In this document: piece after piece, positions 39,467-48,660 of the stretch
Layout of the letters: every line of letters starts with the position of its first letter
How positions within the stretch are numbered: the stretch's first letter is position 1
Source of the DNA: Paramoeba atlantica
Lineage: Eukaryota > Discosea
DNA: 64,000 nucleotides
Direction: 5' to 3'
Assembly (NCBI GenBank): GCA_977017575.1
Contig: CDRNVI010000043.1
Coordinates: 735,620 to 799,619 of the forward strand
Notes under the pieces: model-generated
The model's database searches: none
What the model was told of the DNA's origin: nothing
Seen by the model: only the letters and a program-made list of their open reading frames with translations
Program-made: the position numbers and the translations under genes

Positions 39467-40057
39467 ATTCGCCTTGTGTACTGCTTTCTCCGCAGACTCT
39501 TCTTCCGGTACAGCGGCCACTGTTGAGGCATCGCACGTCGCGACTTGAGCTGAAAACTTTTTTTGCTGCTCTAAAGCTGCGTGTTGCGAAGCCTCATATG
39601 CGGCCACTCGGATAGAGTCCGTTGAAGACAGGCCCAAACCACCCATCGACAGCGGCAAACGAGCCCACTCGACTTGATCGGATGTCAAAGGACCAAGCCA
39701 TGCTTTCAGAACGTCTTCTACCTCTGAGTCAAATTCCTTCGCCATCTCTCCAGATGCCTCCGGCGCGTGCGTTCGAATCTGGTATCTTTGTCTCACATTG
39801 ACGCATTTCGACAGGATGAGGTACGAGACATTATTTGCTCCCATTCTCCGCAATCTTCTAAAAATTGTTTTATGCTTACGAAGATTTATGTCATCGATAT
39901 AGGCAAAAATTTTCAGCGTTGGGTATTCAAGAGCCAATGTTGCGAGCATTGCTATGCTAAAGATGTATTCAAGATTGCACTGGTTGGTGCGTGCATGAAA
40001 CGCGTTAACCACTGCACACTTCCTAAGATTCTTTTCGTAAACTCTTAATATAGGCAT
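39467..40057 (-). pseudogene. RLE-2 RT fragment with internal deletion
   Basis: Minus-strand fragment with catalytic KIFAYIDDINL fused directly to LRKHKTIFRRLRRMGANN, so about 85 codons between the catalytic box and the thumb are missing, apparently at a 3-base microhomology (AAT), with the frame kept. It continues through LPLSMGGLGLSSTDSIR to VHKA, where the RLE-3 tail interrupts it. Nearly identical to parts of 23965-25160. Confidence 0.87.
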
Positions 40058-40644
40058 TGAAAAGCGAAACTATGTTGATACATTTGGCTCAAATGCTGTA
40101 CCTGCTGCTGCCTTCCGGGGATAAGTGGTTCCGCAACTGGGCGTACACTTCCGTCCCATTAAGTTCCTGAAGTAGGAGCTTGAACTCCATTTCAGTTGCT
40201 CGACGATTTAAGAGTGCCGCTTCGGATAGGACACGCAACAGAGATCTCGTATTTTGATGAAGAGAGCCGCAGGACAGCACTGGGATGCACTGAAATGCGA
40301 AGTCGGGAATTTTTCCGGATGTCACATATGTATCCCGTTTCCGCTTGATTGCATCTGTAAGAAGCTGGGAACAAGATTTCACTTGATTGGAGTTCGATAG
40401 CTCGTGCACCACGGTTAGATCATAAAATATTTCCCCGGTTGACCAATATATCACCAAATCCGGCCCTGAGCGAAACAGCTGACGTCCGGCACATGTTTTG
40501 TCATGAATCATTTTGTTGCTTGGAAACACTTTATTCTTGCAAATTCCGCATTGCCAAGTCGAAAAAGATCGCGGTTCTTTCTCGCATTGTATACCGGCCT
40601 TTTGCGCCAAATCGAAGATATACTTAACCAGCCGATTGTGCTTT

Positions 40645-41026
40645 CCAAATCATTCCAAATCATTCCGGATTGCTCCGGATGGTCACTGGCAAGCCAGACC
40701 CTTCACAGACAGATTTGGAAGTTCCGAGGCCGACGTCCTCTACCAGTTTCCGCTTGTCCAAGGCGGCACCAACGTGATGTTGCCAACACGCTGCGTCGAC
40801 GAATTGTACGTCAACACGGCTTACCCAAGAGGTTTAAGCCGGGTAAGGGAGCTGGTTCCCTGAGGGGAGGGTCCGGGACGGTCCTCCGAGTACTGGGCCT
40901 AGTCGGTTATCAGCCCAGCCTTTTAGAGTGAGGCTGCCAGGAATATTGCGATGAGCGGGTTTGAACTCGCCGCCTGAGCACCATGTGCTTCAAACTTTGA
41001 GTTCTTGCCACTCCGCCACCTCCACA
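40645..41026 (-). mobile_element. tRNA-derived SINE, 382 bp, 12-bp target duplication
   Basis: Flanked by perfect CGATTGTGCTTT (40633-40644 and 41027-41038), inserted in an RLE-2 coding region between KHN and RLVKY. Read on the minus strand it begins with a tRNA-like head containing an A box (TGGCGGAGTGG), a long variable arm (GCAC-ATG-GTGC) and a B box (GAGTTCAAACC), followed by a unique body of about 290 bp and a short tail of two GGAATGATTT units. Head, body, simple tail and target duplication are the hallmarks of a SINE. Which LINE mobilises it is unknown; the decameric tail does not match the 18-bp tails. Confidence 0.82.
40949..41024 (-). other. Degenerate class II tRNA-like head of the SINE
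   Basis: About 76 bp with Ser/Leu-type features: A box, extended variable arm and B box with the TTCAAAC loop. The acceptor ends pair only partly (with wobble pairs and one mismatch), and the T and anticodon stems are poor, so this is not a functional tRNA. It is likely an internal RNA polymerase III promoter. Confidence 0.65.
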
Positions 41027-42339
41027 CGATTGTGCTTTACTGTGGCATTAAGCCCTGTACATTGGACACATCCGGGGATGTGCTGCAAAGCTGTTTTGTT
41101 GTCGAGTAACATACGACAGCCGGGGCACAGCAGCTATTTCGGGAGTCGAGGATGAGGCATCCCAAGGCGTGTCATGATTGCAATCTGAAATGCACGCGTG
41201 GGTACAAATTTAGCATTAGACTGTAACCAGTCATAACTTCCTTTCCGTGTGGTGGCATTTAATATTGTGGCTAGCTTGGGATCGTGATCCTTTAAAGCCT
41301 CGTATGCTTTCTGGTGCAATTGCGCGGCTGTTGTTACTTCATCAATTGGGGCGACCACTGCTGTTTGACTCATTCCATTATCCATGATAGCGGATACGTT
41401 ACTCACATTGCCCGCCCGAGCAGAAATTGAGTTTTTGCGCTCTAGAGCTAGGTAACGAGAAGTTTCGTATGACGCCGCACGAATACTATGACATGATGTC
41501 AGACCGAGGCCTCCTTTCTTTAGCGGCAGCCGAGCCAATTCGATTTGCTCTTTGGTCATTTCTCCCAACCACTGGTGCAGCACTTTTTCGACGTTGTTGT
41601 CTAAACTGAGAGAGACCGCGTCGGTTAACGTTGGCTCGTGCACTCTTATGGCGTATTGATGCCTCACATTCATGCTTTTGGAAAGTAGCAAAAGTGAGAC
41701 ATTGTTGGCGCCCATAAGTTTTAATCGGCGAAAGGCTTCGGTATTCCTGACAAGCTGCTGAAACAAACCCGACTTTACAGATTCGTCTTCTCCAAGGTGT
41801 GCCCCAAGGATCTTTATAGAATCGTACGCAGCCTTGACCCCTTCATTTGCAAGCTGTTCTGGAATCGGGATTTTTTCCTGTCCACCGAACCACACGCATT
41901 TTCCAGGAGCAAGTTCAATGTTGTGAGCATTCACCATTTCTTGGAGCCTTACAAATGCTTTGGCCAATGATTGTGGGTTTTTCGAAGCCATGTTCACGTC
42001 ATCAATAAACGCATATATTTCGATGTCGGGAAACTCTTGTTTCAGAATCTCCAATAGTGGCTGCAGGAAGGCGCAGTAGTATAGAGATGCCAGCGGGGAA
42101 CCTTGCCGCAAACCACATGTGCTGGGAATGACTCCGAATAGCGTTCCATCGGATCCGTAATACAGTAGCTCTGAGGGTTGGCCGTATTAAGCGTGAAAGA
42201 TCCGTTGAAACGGGCGTAGTGTACCACAAGCAAATACGTGTTTGGCAATATCCGCCCTATTCGGGGAGTTGAAGGCGTTTTTGGCGTCAATGGAAAGAAT
42301 GACGTGTCCAGACTTAAGACGCTCATGCAGAAAAGAAAG

Positions 42340-43334
42340 CTGGAAAGCGGCGACCCCTGCCGCACACCTCGAGAACTACTAACCGTGCCGTGTAGCGTAC
42401 CATCTTTCCCGTAGAACAACAGTTCAGATGGTTTAGAATATTGCGCATGGAAGAGACGTTGGAAAGGACGAAGCGTAGCATAAGCGTACAGAGAGTCGGC
42501 GATGTGATCGCGATACGGTGAATTGAATGCATTGCACAGATCAATCGACAGAATTTTTTCACCCTTCATGTAGCTCTCCTGAAGTTGATGCACGATGGAC
42601 TCGCATCCTGATTTTTGCGATACCCCGTATTGCCAAGGAGCAAACAAAGTGCCAAGGGATCGTTCGTATTTCTGTAGCATAACCACTTCCGCTAGCTTCA
42701 GAAACATTTCCCCAACCGCGACAGGGCGAATACCTCCGTCGGCTTTCGGAATAGCAACTAGCCGCGCTCTTTTAAGTCTTGTCATCACCTCGTCCGCTAC
42801 CTTCCCGTTGATCACATCCAAGAGCATGTGACATAGGGCAGAGCAACATACTTCGTCATCCAGAAGTATGCGAACGATTCCATCCGTGGTTCCAGAAGGG
42901 CCAGGAGCTGCTCCCTTAGCAAGACGTCGTCCAGCCTCTCGAAGTTCTTGTGTCGATAAAATCGCCAAAGCTGGAGCATCTGCTGGAAGGTGGAATGTGC
43001 GTTCGGAATATGGATGAAGCGTTTTCAATTTCGCGATCGTCTCCTCGTCAGACAGCTTGCGCTCGATTACCTCCTGGTCCAACACTTTTGTGGCCTTAGA
43101 TGCACATCCCTCAACGACCAACCGAATCGCTTTTTTGATCGCTCGGGCGTCCGAGGCTTCCTCATCCTCCATCGCATTCTCTGCCTTTTGGAGCTCGCGT
43201 TTCGATTTCATTGGCCTTCTGCGACGTCTACGCGTGTAGGCCTCACGAACAGCAGCTAAAGAGAACTTCATCGCCGACATCAGTCTATGCCAGATTTTGT
43301 TTCTCTGATCGTACCCACAGTCCGCATAGTCCCG
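42340..43334 (-). pseudogene. RLE-2 LINE segment split by YR2
   Basis: Minus-strand RLE-2 coding sequence: RDYADCGYDQRNKIWHRLMSAMKFS at the YR2 junction, KAIRLVVEGCASKATKVLDQ, APGPSGTTDGIVRILLDDEV, ARLVAIPKADGGIRPVAVGE, LSIDLCNAFNSPYRDHIA, GVRQGSPLSSFLFCM, where it meets the 5' end of the next RLE-2 copy. The same reading frame continues on the far side of YR2 at 52607 (FVPCVIAVYRELI), which fixes the YR2 boundaries to within a base or two. Confidence 0.9.
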
Positions 43335-43559
43335 AATTGTTCATCATCGTATTTGTAATAAATAGAAAGATACTGCACAATAACATATTCGTTTCACCAG
43401 CGCATATTTCCTTCTGCACATATTACTAATAACACTTTGAACTCGTGTAATCCAATCCAAAGATAAAATAGTTTTTTCACTGGGACGTCCCTTCATATAA
43501 ATCATAACTTCCAACCAATCACTGTCCTATACCTTGCGATCGGGTAGTACCACGCGGGG
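43335..43559 (-). repeat. YR2 repeat B2
   Basis: Matches 43779-44048 at high identity (GAATTGTTCATCATCG ... GGTAGTACCACGCGGGG). The other copy carries an extra internal stretch built of ACCATATTACG-like repeats. This is the 3'-most repeat of YR2 and abuts the interrupted LINE. Confidence 0.9.
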
Positions 43560-43584
43560 AGTGGTTTGGGGGATGGTGGGCGGG

Positions 43585-43778
43585 GCAACTTTCCTTACGC
43601 GAATAGGGAGTGAAAAACAAACTACAAGGTGACAATTGTAATTTTTCTATACACATATTTATCACATATTAATAGATCATAATAAAATACTATTATGTGC
43701 CCCGTAGGGCCACACATACCCTCTATAATATAGAAAACCTGCAAATCCTCTTCAAACAATTCTTTTCGTAAACTATAA
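43585..43778 (-). repeat. YR2 repeat A2
   Basis: About 194 bp from GCAACTTTCCTTACGCG to CGTAAACTATAA, matching 52412-52605 with one visible difference (ACTATTATG versus ATTATTATG). Contains ATTATGTGCCCCGTAGGGCC, also seen in modified form upstream of YR1 Gag. Confidence 0.93.
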
Positions 43779-44048
43779 GAATTGTTCATCATCGTATTTG
43801 TAATAAATAGAAAGATACTGCACAATAACATATTCGTTTCACCATATTACGATCACCATATTACGCATATTTTACGTTTCACCATATTACGCATATTTCC
43901 TTCTGCACATATTACTAATAACACTTTGAACTCGTGTAATCCAATCTAAAGATAAAATAGTTTTTTCACTGGGACGTCCCTTCATATAAATCATAACTTC
44001 CAACCAATCACTGTCCTATACCTTGCGATCGGGTAGTACCACGCGGGG
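43779..44048 (-). repeat. YR2 repeat B1
   Basis: Direct copy of B2, longer because of an internal local expansion of ACCATATTACG units (about 43842-43890). Lies directly against A2, giving the B1-A2-B2 block at the 3' end. Confidence 0.9.
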
Positions 44049-44211
44049 GCCACCCACTCGCCAGTTCCTATATACCCAAACGCGAGTCGAAAACACCATA
44101 AGAGTCGCTTACTACCCTCATGGATTATTCGATTTCACCTGCCAGTAAACTAAAACATTATTTTTTTTTTATTTTTTTTTGATGATTCTATCTATATAAA
44201 TAAGTTTTTTT
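44049..44211 (-). other. YR2 3' untranslated stretch and RLE-1 target duplication
   Basis: Non-coding YR2 sequence between the nested LINE and repeat B1, including an A/T homopolymer tract (44161-44180). The 15 bp TAAATAAGTTTTTTT at 44197-44211 are repeated perfectly at 48693-48707 on the other side of the RLE-1 LINE. Confidence 0.85.
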
Positions 44212-44340
44212 GCAGTTAATAAGGGGGGAGAAGTATGAATCGCGGCATTGCCTCTATATTTTGACCCAGTAGACGAACCAAGTACATAGTAGGTCCATTG
44301 GGGGGGGGAGTATATGATTTTAAAACAAGCAATCAAATTA
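44212..44340 (-). other. RLE-1 terminal 3'-UTR module
   Basis: Minus strand: GCTAATTTGATTGCTTGTTT, C run, AATGGACCTAC, GGTTCGTCTACTGG, ATATAGAGGCAATGCCGCG, TCTCCCCCCTTATTAA. Matches 36505-36640 (plus) and in part 35391-35415 (minus, RLE-3 debris) and 29140-29156 (minus, RLE-2). Position at the very 3' end suggests the RNA part recognised by the RT to start target-primed synthesis. Confidence 0.75.
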
Positions 44341-44640
44341 GCAAATCTTTTTATTTCCACAGAAGTATATTTTCTTTTTCTTTTTTCTCAGCCCAAAACT
44401 AGCAATTCAATCTCCCCTAAGTATATACGACAAACAAGACACAGTAAAAATAAAAACAAGCAATCCAGGCCCAATCCATTCGCGCGTTCCGGACCGGGTC
44501 TTTCGACCTCTCCACGGCCTGACTTGTGAACCCTTCCCTTGCTATACGGGAGGGCGCAGGCGCGGGCCTGTGTCGACAGCGACACGGTCACGAAACAGGA
44601 TGCTGGCCGACGGGGAGGAGATTCACTACCCGTGTACTAC

Positions 44641-44809
44641 CTCACTTGGGGTACCTAGCCCTCGCGGGCTAGGCGTGAGTATAGACTCTGTCGACCCGAC
44701 CAGCACCCGTCCTGGATACCATGGCGTCTTCGTGCTGAAATAGGACTGTCAGTCCGAATCCCTACCTATCTCACCTTGGGGTACCTCACTCACGAAGGCG
44801 AGGCGTGAG
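44641..44809 (-). ncRNA. Duplicated hairpin in the RLE-1 3' region
   Basis: Two related copies, 44641-44679 and 44770-44809. Copy 1 on the minus strand: CTCACGC, stem CTAGCCC, loop GCGA, stem GGGCTAG, GTACCCCAA, GTGAG; i.e. a perfect 7-bp stem with a GNRA-type tetraloop enclosed by a CTCAC/GTGAG closing helix. Copy 2 keeps the closing helix and the GTACCCCAA strand but has a different inner stem (CTCGC/GTGAG) that still pairs. Change in sequence with kept pairing suggests an RNA structure. Copy 2 overlaps the last codons of the LINE protein. Confidence 0.6.
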
Positions 44810-47800
44810 AATAGGCACTGTAGGCTCGATCGCTCCTGCCGGTCCGCAGCTGGCACGATTTGGTGTGGTGTCAGAGGGTGCCTCGTGCAGTAAAGCGAGA
44901 CTGGCATGGATATCCACGTCTGCCATGCGTCTTACAAGCATTCGTGCCTGAGACCGCATGAGCGTAACGTTCATGTCCTGGAGAAGAAAAAATATTGACG
45001 CTTGCTCGGACATATCACCCTTACATGCTGCGGCTCTTTTTCCCGCGATCTTCTTCAGCATATGGAGGGACGTCGGGCTCCATGATCCGTACGATTCCAC
45101 TACCATGGCGGTGAAATCATGTCCGGCCTCTATAGCCTCTTGCCTTTGTCCACGCTTGTGGTTCGTTGCATATTTCTCTGCGAAGGCCCCTGCAGCTACC
45201 ATGCCAGCAGAACGGACCAGGTCCGTATATTTCTGTTGCTGGACGTGGGTCACCGCAAAATCAAAGACAAGGCCTTTACCGAGCGTGTAGCTCGGAAGGA
45301 ACACATCCCCTGGTCTTGTGAGTGCCCCCCCTGGACCTCTGTTGCCGAGGCTGTGCTCCCTTTTCGGAGACAAATTGGCCTTTTGACAAACGTCAAAGAA
45401 CTGGAGGGCCAAGGCATTATGCCTCGCAGAGATCCCGTAGTCGTGTTTACAGACCAATGCGTGGTCTCCTTGTGGTCCCATCGGAAGCGTGCAGCCTGAG
45501 ACGGGACAGGGGTGTGTTTCTGGATATACTTTTTGTCCTAGCCACCAGGTGCACAGGGTGCGGAACTCCGTTTTAGTAAAGGCGTGCCCCTTTTCCCTGG
45601 AGGGCGTGACAAACAGCCAGTCACCTGCCCCTTTTCCAGATTGAGATATCCAACATGCCCTCGTTTGAGGATCAGCTTTCTGATATGCATCGGTGTACTC
45701 GCGGGAAGAAATTGCACGGCTGAGCACCTTTTGGCGTGCGACTCGGTCGTTGGAAGATAAAAACTCGTGGTCGAGTTTCGTTTGTTCAAAGTAAGGGGTC
45801 GTCGTGTCTCCGGGTGGTGCTACGGGAAGATTCGCCGGGAGAGGTCGTTTTGATCCACGGAGACCCAGTACTTTTTTGAGGTGAGAGAGAGAGGAAGCGT
45901 GCTGAGGGGAAATTAGACCGGTTTTCTCTTCCAGGACGCTGGTGCCCGCTCGTGAATTGACGTCCAGTACTGCATCAGCAAAATCTTTTGCGTCGAGGGA
46001 GTTCCAGTTGTCCTTATCCGCTGCGAAAGAGACTGAGGAAACGTACGCCGATGAGGCATGCATCGCTGAAGAGCGCAGCCCGAATCCACCGTAAGATTTT
46101 GGACGTTGTACTTGTGCGGCAGCATCTTCATTTAAAGGACATATAGAGCGTTCCGTGGTATGTAGTATTGCTGTGTCAAGTTCTTCGCATAGCTCATGGA
46201 CGGAATTGGTGGGTGTGGTTCTAAGAGAATATGCCATTTGGCTGAAACCAGCACACTGTCGGATGAGTGCGAGGGAAACTTGCGGGTCTTCCATGTATTC
46301 GATCGCGGCTAGGGATTCTTCAGAAGGCAACAGGGTGTGTTCACGGAGAAATTCTGTGCAGAAATCAGTCGTTCCTACAGGGCTACCTAAAATTGAAAAA
46401 TTTCCCTCGCTTGTCTTTTTAGTCGTCGGGATGTTGCCGAAGCTGTCCAGGTGTTCGGCGGATTCAGGATGTGTGATCGCCTCGCACTTGTTGGCGTTTA
46501 GGAAGATGCCCCACTGTGGGCCGACTCGTTCGATGATGTCTAAAGCTCGTCTGACGTCTTGAGCCTTCCCCCCGAGAATGCCGTCATCCAAATACCACAG
46601 ATTAAGCTTAAGAAGACCAGGAAGTTGTCGATCTATCTCGGTAGTAACCAGTTGCATGACGAGGGAAAAAAGTAAAGGACCCAACGGATCCCCTTGTTGC
46701 ACACCCTCCTTTGAAGAAATCTGACGGAAACCGTAAGTGAGAATACTCTCGGTGGTGTAACACCATTCAACCCACGGGGAGAGCTCCGGGAAGTGCTCCC
46801 TCGTAAGTGCAGCAAAGGCAGTTCTTGAGATGTTGTTAAAGGCATTTCGCAGATCCACTTTACATAGCGTGAAATCAGAACTTCCCGCCTGAGAGGCCAT
46901 CACGTGCCTACACAGGTGGATCAGGCGTTCGGCCCCTGCAGGTGTTGCGACTCCGTATTGATGAGGCCAGAGTAGTTTGCTTGCCTTTTCCTTTACTGCG
47001 GAGCAGGCCGCTTTGCTCACAAGTCGCCTTATTGTTTCGCCGGCAGCAATAGGACGGACATCATTTTCTCCTTTTTCTAAGGCACATAGTCTGGCGCCGC
47101 CGAAGAACTTCTGGACTTGGAGACAACCTTTCCCGGACAGCAAGAGGTTCATGACTTCCTTGCCCCGCAAAAGCGGCTGTACCTTGTCATCAGGGTGTGC
47201 TGCTAAGGCGCTCTGGAGATGCTCAGGGCGGAGGCCCATGGTGCCAGCCGATGTTCCGCGCCGGAAACTGCGTAGTGCCTTTTCAACTTCGCCTTCGGAT
47301 AGATGTAAAGGCTCTCCTTCTATGGGTCGGAATGTGACGGAAGATGATAAAGGCAATCTACCTGGGTGCTTCGATTGGAGTTTTTCGTAAGTTTCTTCGG
47401 ATTCAGGTGCCATCGGTGCTGCTGTAAGGGCTGCCATCGCACGGGAAAACTCCCCTTGTCTGGCCAGCAACTCGGCTCGTTTCGCCGCCTTGCCGGACTC
47501 GTCCACTTCCTCATCGTCGCTCCTCTCCCGCTTCTTTACCATTTGCGCAACAGATTCGTTCCACAGTGCCGCGTATTCCCTGGATTCCCAGCGATCCATG
47601 CGTTGGCTCGTTTTCGTGGTATAGGACGAATTTCCTTTTCGTCCCCCTCTTTTGGGCGCGGGCAGGACACATTTTGGGAGCATCGCTAAGCGTGTCCAGG
47701 CCTCAACCGAGTTCTCTCTAACCACTGCAGCCATTGTTTGAGTCAAAACAGAGGCCCACTGTTGTCTGCATCGGAATGGTACATCTTTGCATGTGTTGAT

Positions 47801-48625
47801 GGCGTAAGAGCAGACACAATCAAGAGACGGGAGCGAATCCTTGTAAATTTGGGAAATGGAAGCCTCTTCGGTTTCTGGCTCACAGGTTAGCGACGAGGTG
47901 TAAGAGCCCAAGGAGTCTTGACATTTTTCCTCATGGGAAGCTTTTTTATTGTGATCATAGTGCTTGCCGCATGAGGGGCATAAGAAACGTCCTTCTTTTT
48001 CCCACCATTCCGAAGGCACAGTATCGCTATGTTGGCTTGCGACGTGATGGTAGTAGGCCTGCCACTTCCCTCCGTGTGATGCGGTGCTCCAGTTGCACAC
48101 TTCGACTGGACAGGTGCGACGTCTCATTGTGTCTCGTCTAGCTGTTTGGCGAGTCTTGGAATCTTTACTAACCCCTCTCTCGAAAATTTTGGGCGTCGAC
48201 TTTTGGCTAGAAAGAGGGCTTTTTCGTGGGAGAAGCCTCGCTGTGGTCATGGAATGTGGTTCGTACCGCTCTGGGGTTTGGCTTGTTACTTCTTGACCTT
48301 TGCCAGACGTATTGGGGGCACAGTCTCTTGATACGCTGGAATGATTTCTCTCTTCGTCTGCCGATAAAATCATCCCCGTGTCAGGTGTCTGCTTCTCTCG
48401 GTGCAAAGATTGTAGTGCCGTTTCCATTTTGTCTTGCCAGGCCGGTGTAATATTTTCTGGTATGGGCGTCGTGTAGAGGGATTCATCGTATGTACTAGTT
48501 GCAGCGATAAGATGCTGATTACCCTCAAACTGGTCCCAGGAGCCTGGCGTGTGTGTTTTCTCCTCTTGGGCAAAAAGGTCATCTTCTCGTATCGTCGTCG
48601 AGCCGCATGAATCAGCCTCCCTCAT
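44786..48625 (-). CDS. RLE-1 LINE polyprotein, intact
   Basis: 1279 residues from the ATG at 48625 (MREADSCGST). Acidic/Ser/Thr-rich N-terminus; zinc fingers at about 175-240 (CPVEVCNWSTASHGGKWQAY...HHVASQH and CPSCGKHYDHNKKASHEEKC); RT with GLRPEHLQSALAAH, ENDVRPIAAGETIRRLVSK, KVDLRNAFNNISRTAF, EGVQQGDPLGPLLFSLV and catalytic LWYLDDGILGG near 680; C-terminal Cys/His motif CPVSGCTLPMGPQGDHALVC near 1060; endonuclease core PGDVFLPS... LVFDFAVTHVQQ near 1120. Zinc fingers bind the target, the RLE nicks it and the RT copies the mRNA. CRE/SLACS-like architecture. No breaks seen; potentially active. It does not sit in a spliced-leader gene, unlike classical SLACS/CRE insertions. Confidence 0.92.
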   Translation of the reverse strand: MREADSCGSTTIREDDLFAQEEKTHTPGSWDQFEGNQHLIAATSTYDESLYTTPIPENITPAWQDKMETALQSLHREKQTPDTGMILSADEERNHSSVSRDCAPNTSGKGQEVTSQTPERYEPHSMTTARLLPRKSPLSSQKSTPKIFERGVSKDSKTRQTARRDTMRRRTCPVEVCNWSTASHGGKWQAYYHHVASQHSDTVPSEWWEKEGRFLCPSCGKHYDHNKKASHEEKCQDSLGSYTSSLTCEPETEEASISQIYKDSLPSLDCVCSYAINTCKDVPFRCRQQWASVLTQTMAAVVRENSVEAWTRLAMLPKCVLPAPKRGGRKGNSSYTTKTSQRMDRWESREYAALWNESVAQMVKKRERSDDEEVDESGKAAKRAELLARQGEFSRAMAALTAAPMAPESEETYEKLQSKHPGRLPLSSSVTFRPIEGEPLHLSEGEVEKALRSFRRGTSAGTMGLRPEHLQSALAAHPDDKVQPLLRGKEVMNLLLSGKGCLQVQKFFGGARLCALEKGENDVRPIAAGETIRRLVSKAACSAVKEKASKLLWPHQYGVATPAGAERLIHLCRHVMASQAGSSDFTLCKVDLRNAFNNISRTAFAALTREHFPELSPWVEWCYTTESILTYGFRQISSKEGVQQGDPLGPLLFSLVMQLVTTEIDRQLPGLLKLNLWYLDDGILGGKAQDVRRALDIIERVGPQWGIFLNANKCEAITHPESAEHLDSFGNIPTTKKTSEGNFSILGSPVGTTDFCTEFLREHTLLPSEESLAAIEYMEDPQVSLALIRQCAGFSQMAYSLRTTPTNSVHELCEELDTAILHTTERSICPLNEDAAAQVQRPKSYGGFGLRSSAMHASSAYVSSVSFAADKDNWNSLDAKDFADAVLDVNSRAGTSVLEEKTGLISPQHASSLSHLKKVLGLRGSKRPLPANLPVAPPGDTTTPYFEQTKLDHEFLSSNDRVARQKVLSRAISSREYTDAYQKADPQTRACWISQSGKGAGDWLFVTPSREKGHAFTKTEFRTLCTWWLGQKVYPETHPCPVSGCTLPMGPQGDHALVCKHDYGISARHNALALQFFDVCQKANLSPKREHSLGNRGPGGALTRPGDVFLPSYTLGKGLVFDFAVTHVQQQKYTDLVRSAGMVAAGAFAEKYATNHKRGQRQEAIEAGHDFTAMVVESYGSWSPTSLHMLKKIAGKRAAACKGDMSEQASIFFLLQDMNVTLMRSQARMLVRRMADVDIHASLALLHEAPSDTTPNRASCGPAGAIEPTVPILTPRLRE

Positions 48626-48660
48626 TGTCCGGATAAAAGAAATAGGGAAAGAAAAATAAT

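Larger units (their letters stand above)
40089..42335 (-). pseudogene. RLE-2 LINE, 5'-truncated, carrying a SINE
   Basis: On the minus strand it starts at SGHVILSIDAKNAFNSPNRA, has one stop in FHA*YGQPSE, then LRQGSPLASLYYCAFLQ, catalytic YAFIDDVNMAS, LPLKKGGLGLTSCHS, a stop near 41133 just before LLCPGCRMLLDNKT, and after the SINE (40645-41026) RLVKYIFDLAQKAGIQCEKE, endonuclease core RSGPDLVIYWSTGEIFYDLT and the end at 40089. The stops show decay. It joins head-on to a second RLE-2 copy at 42340. Confidence 0.85.

Noticed and set aside
40949-41024. Functional tRNA-Ser or tRNA-Leu gene
   Set aside because: The T and anticodon stems do not pair well, the acceptor has a mismatch, and the sequence is the head of a 382-bp insert with target duplication.
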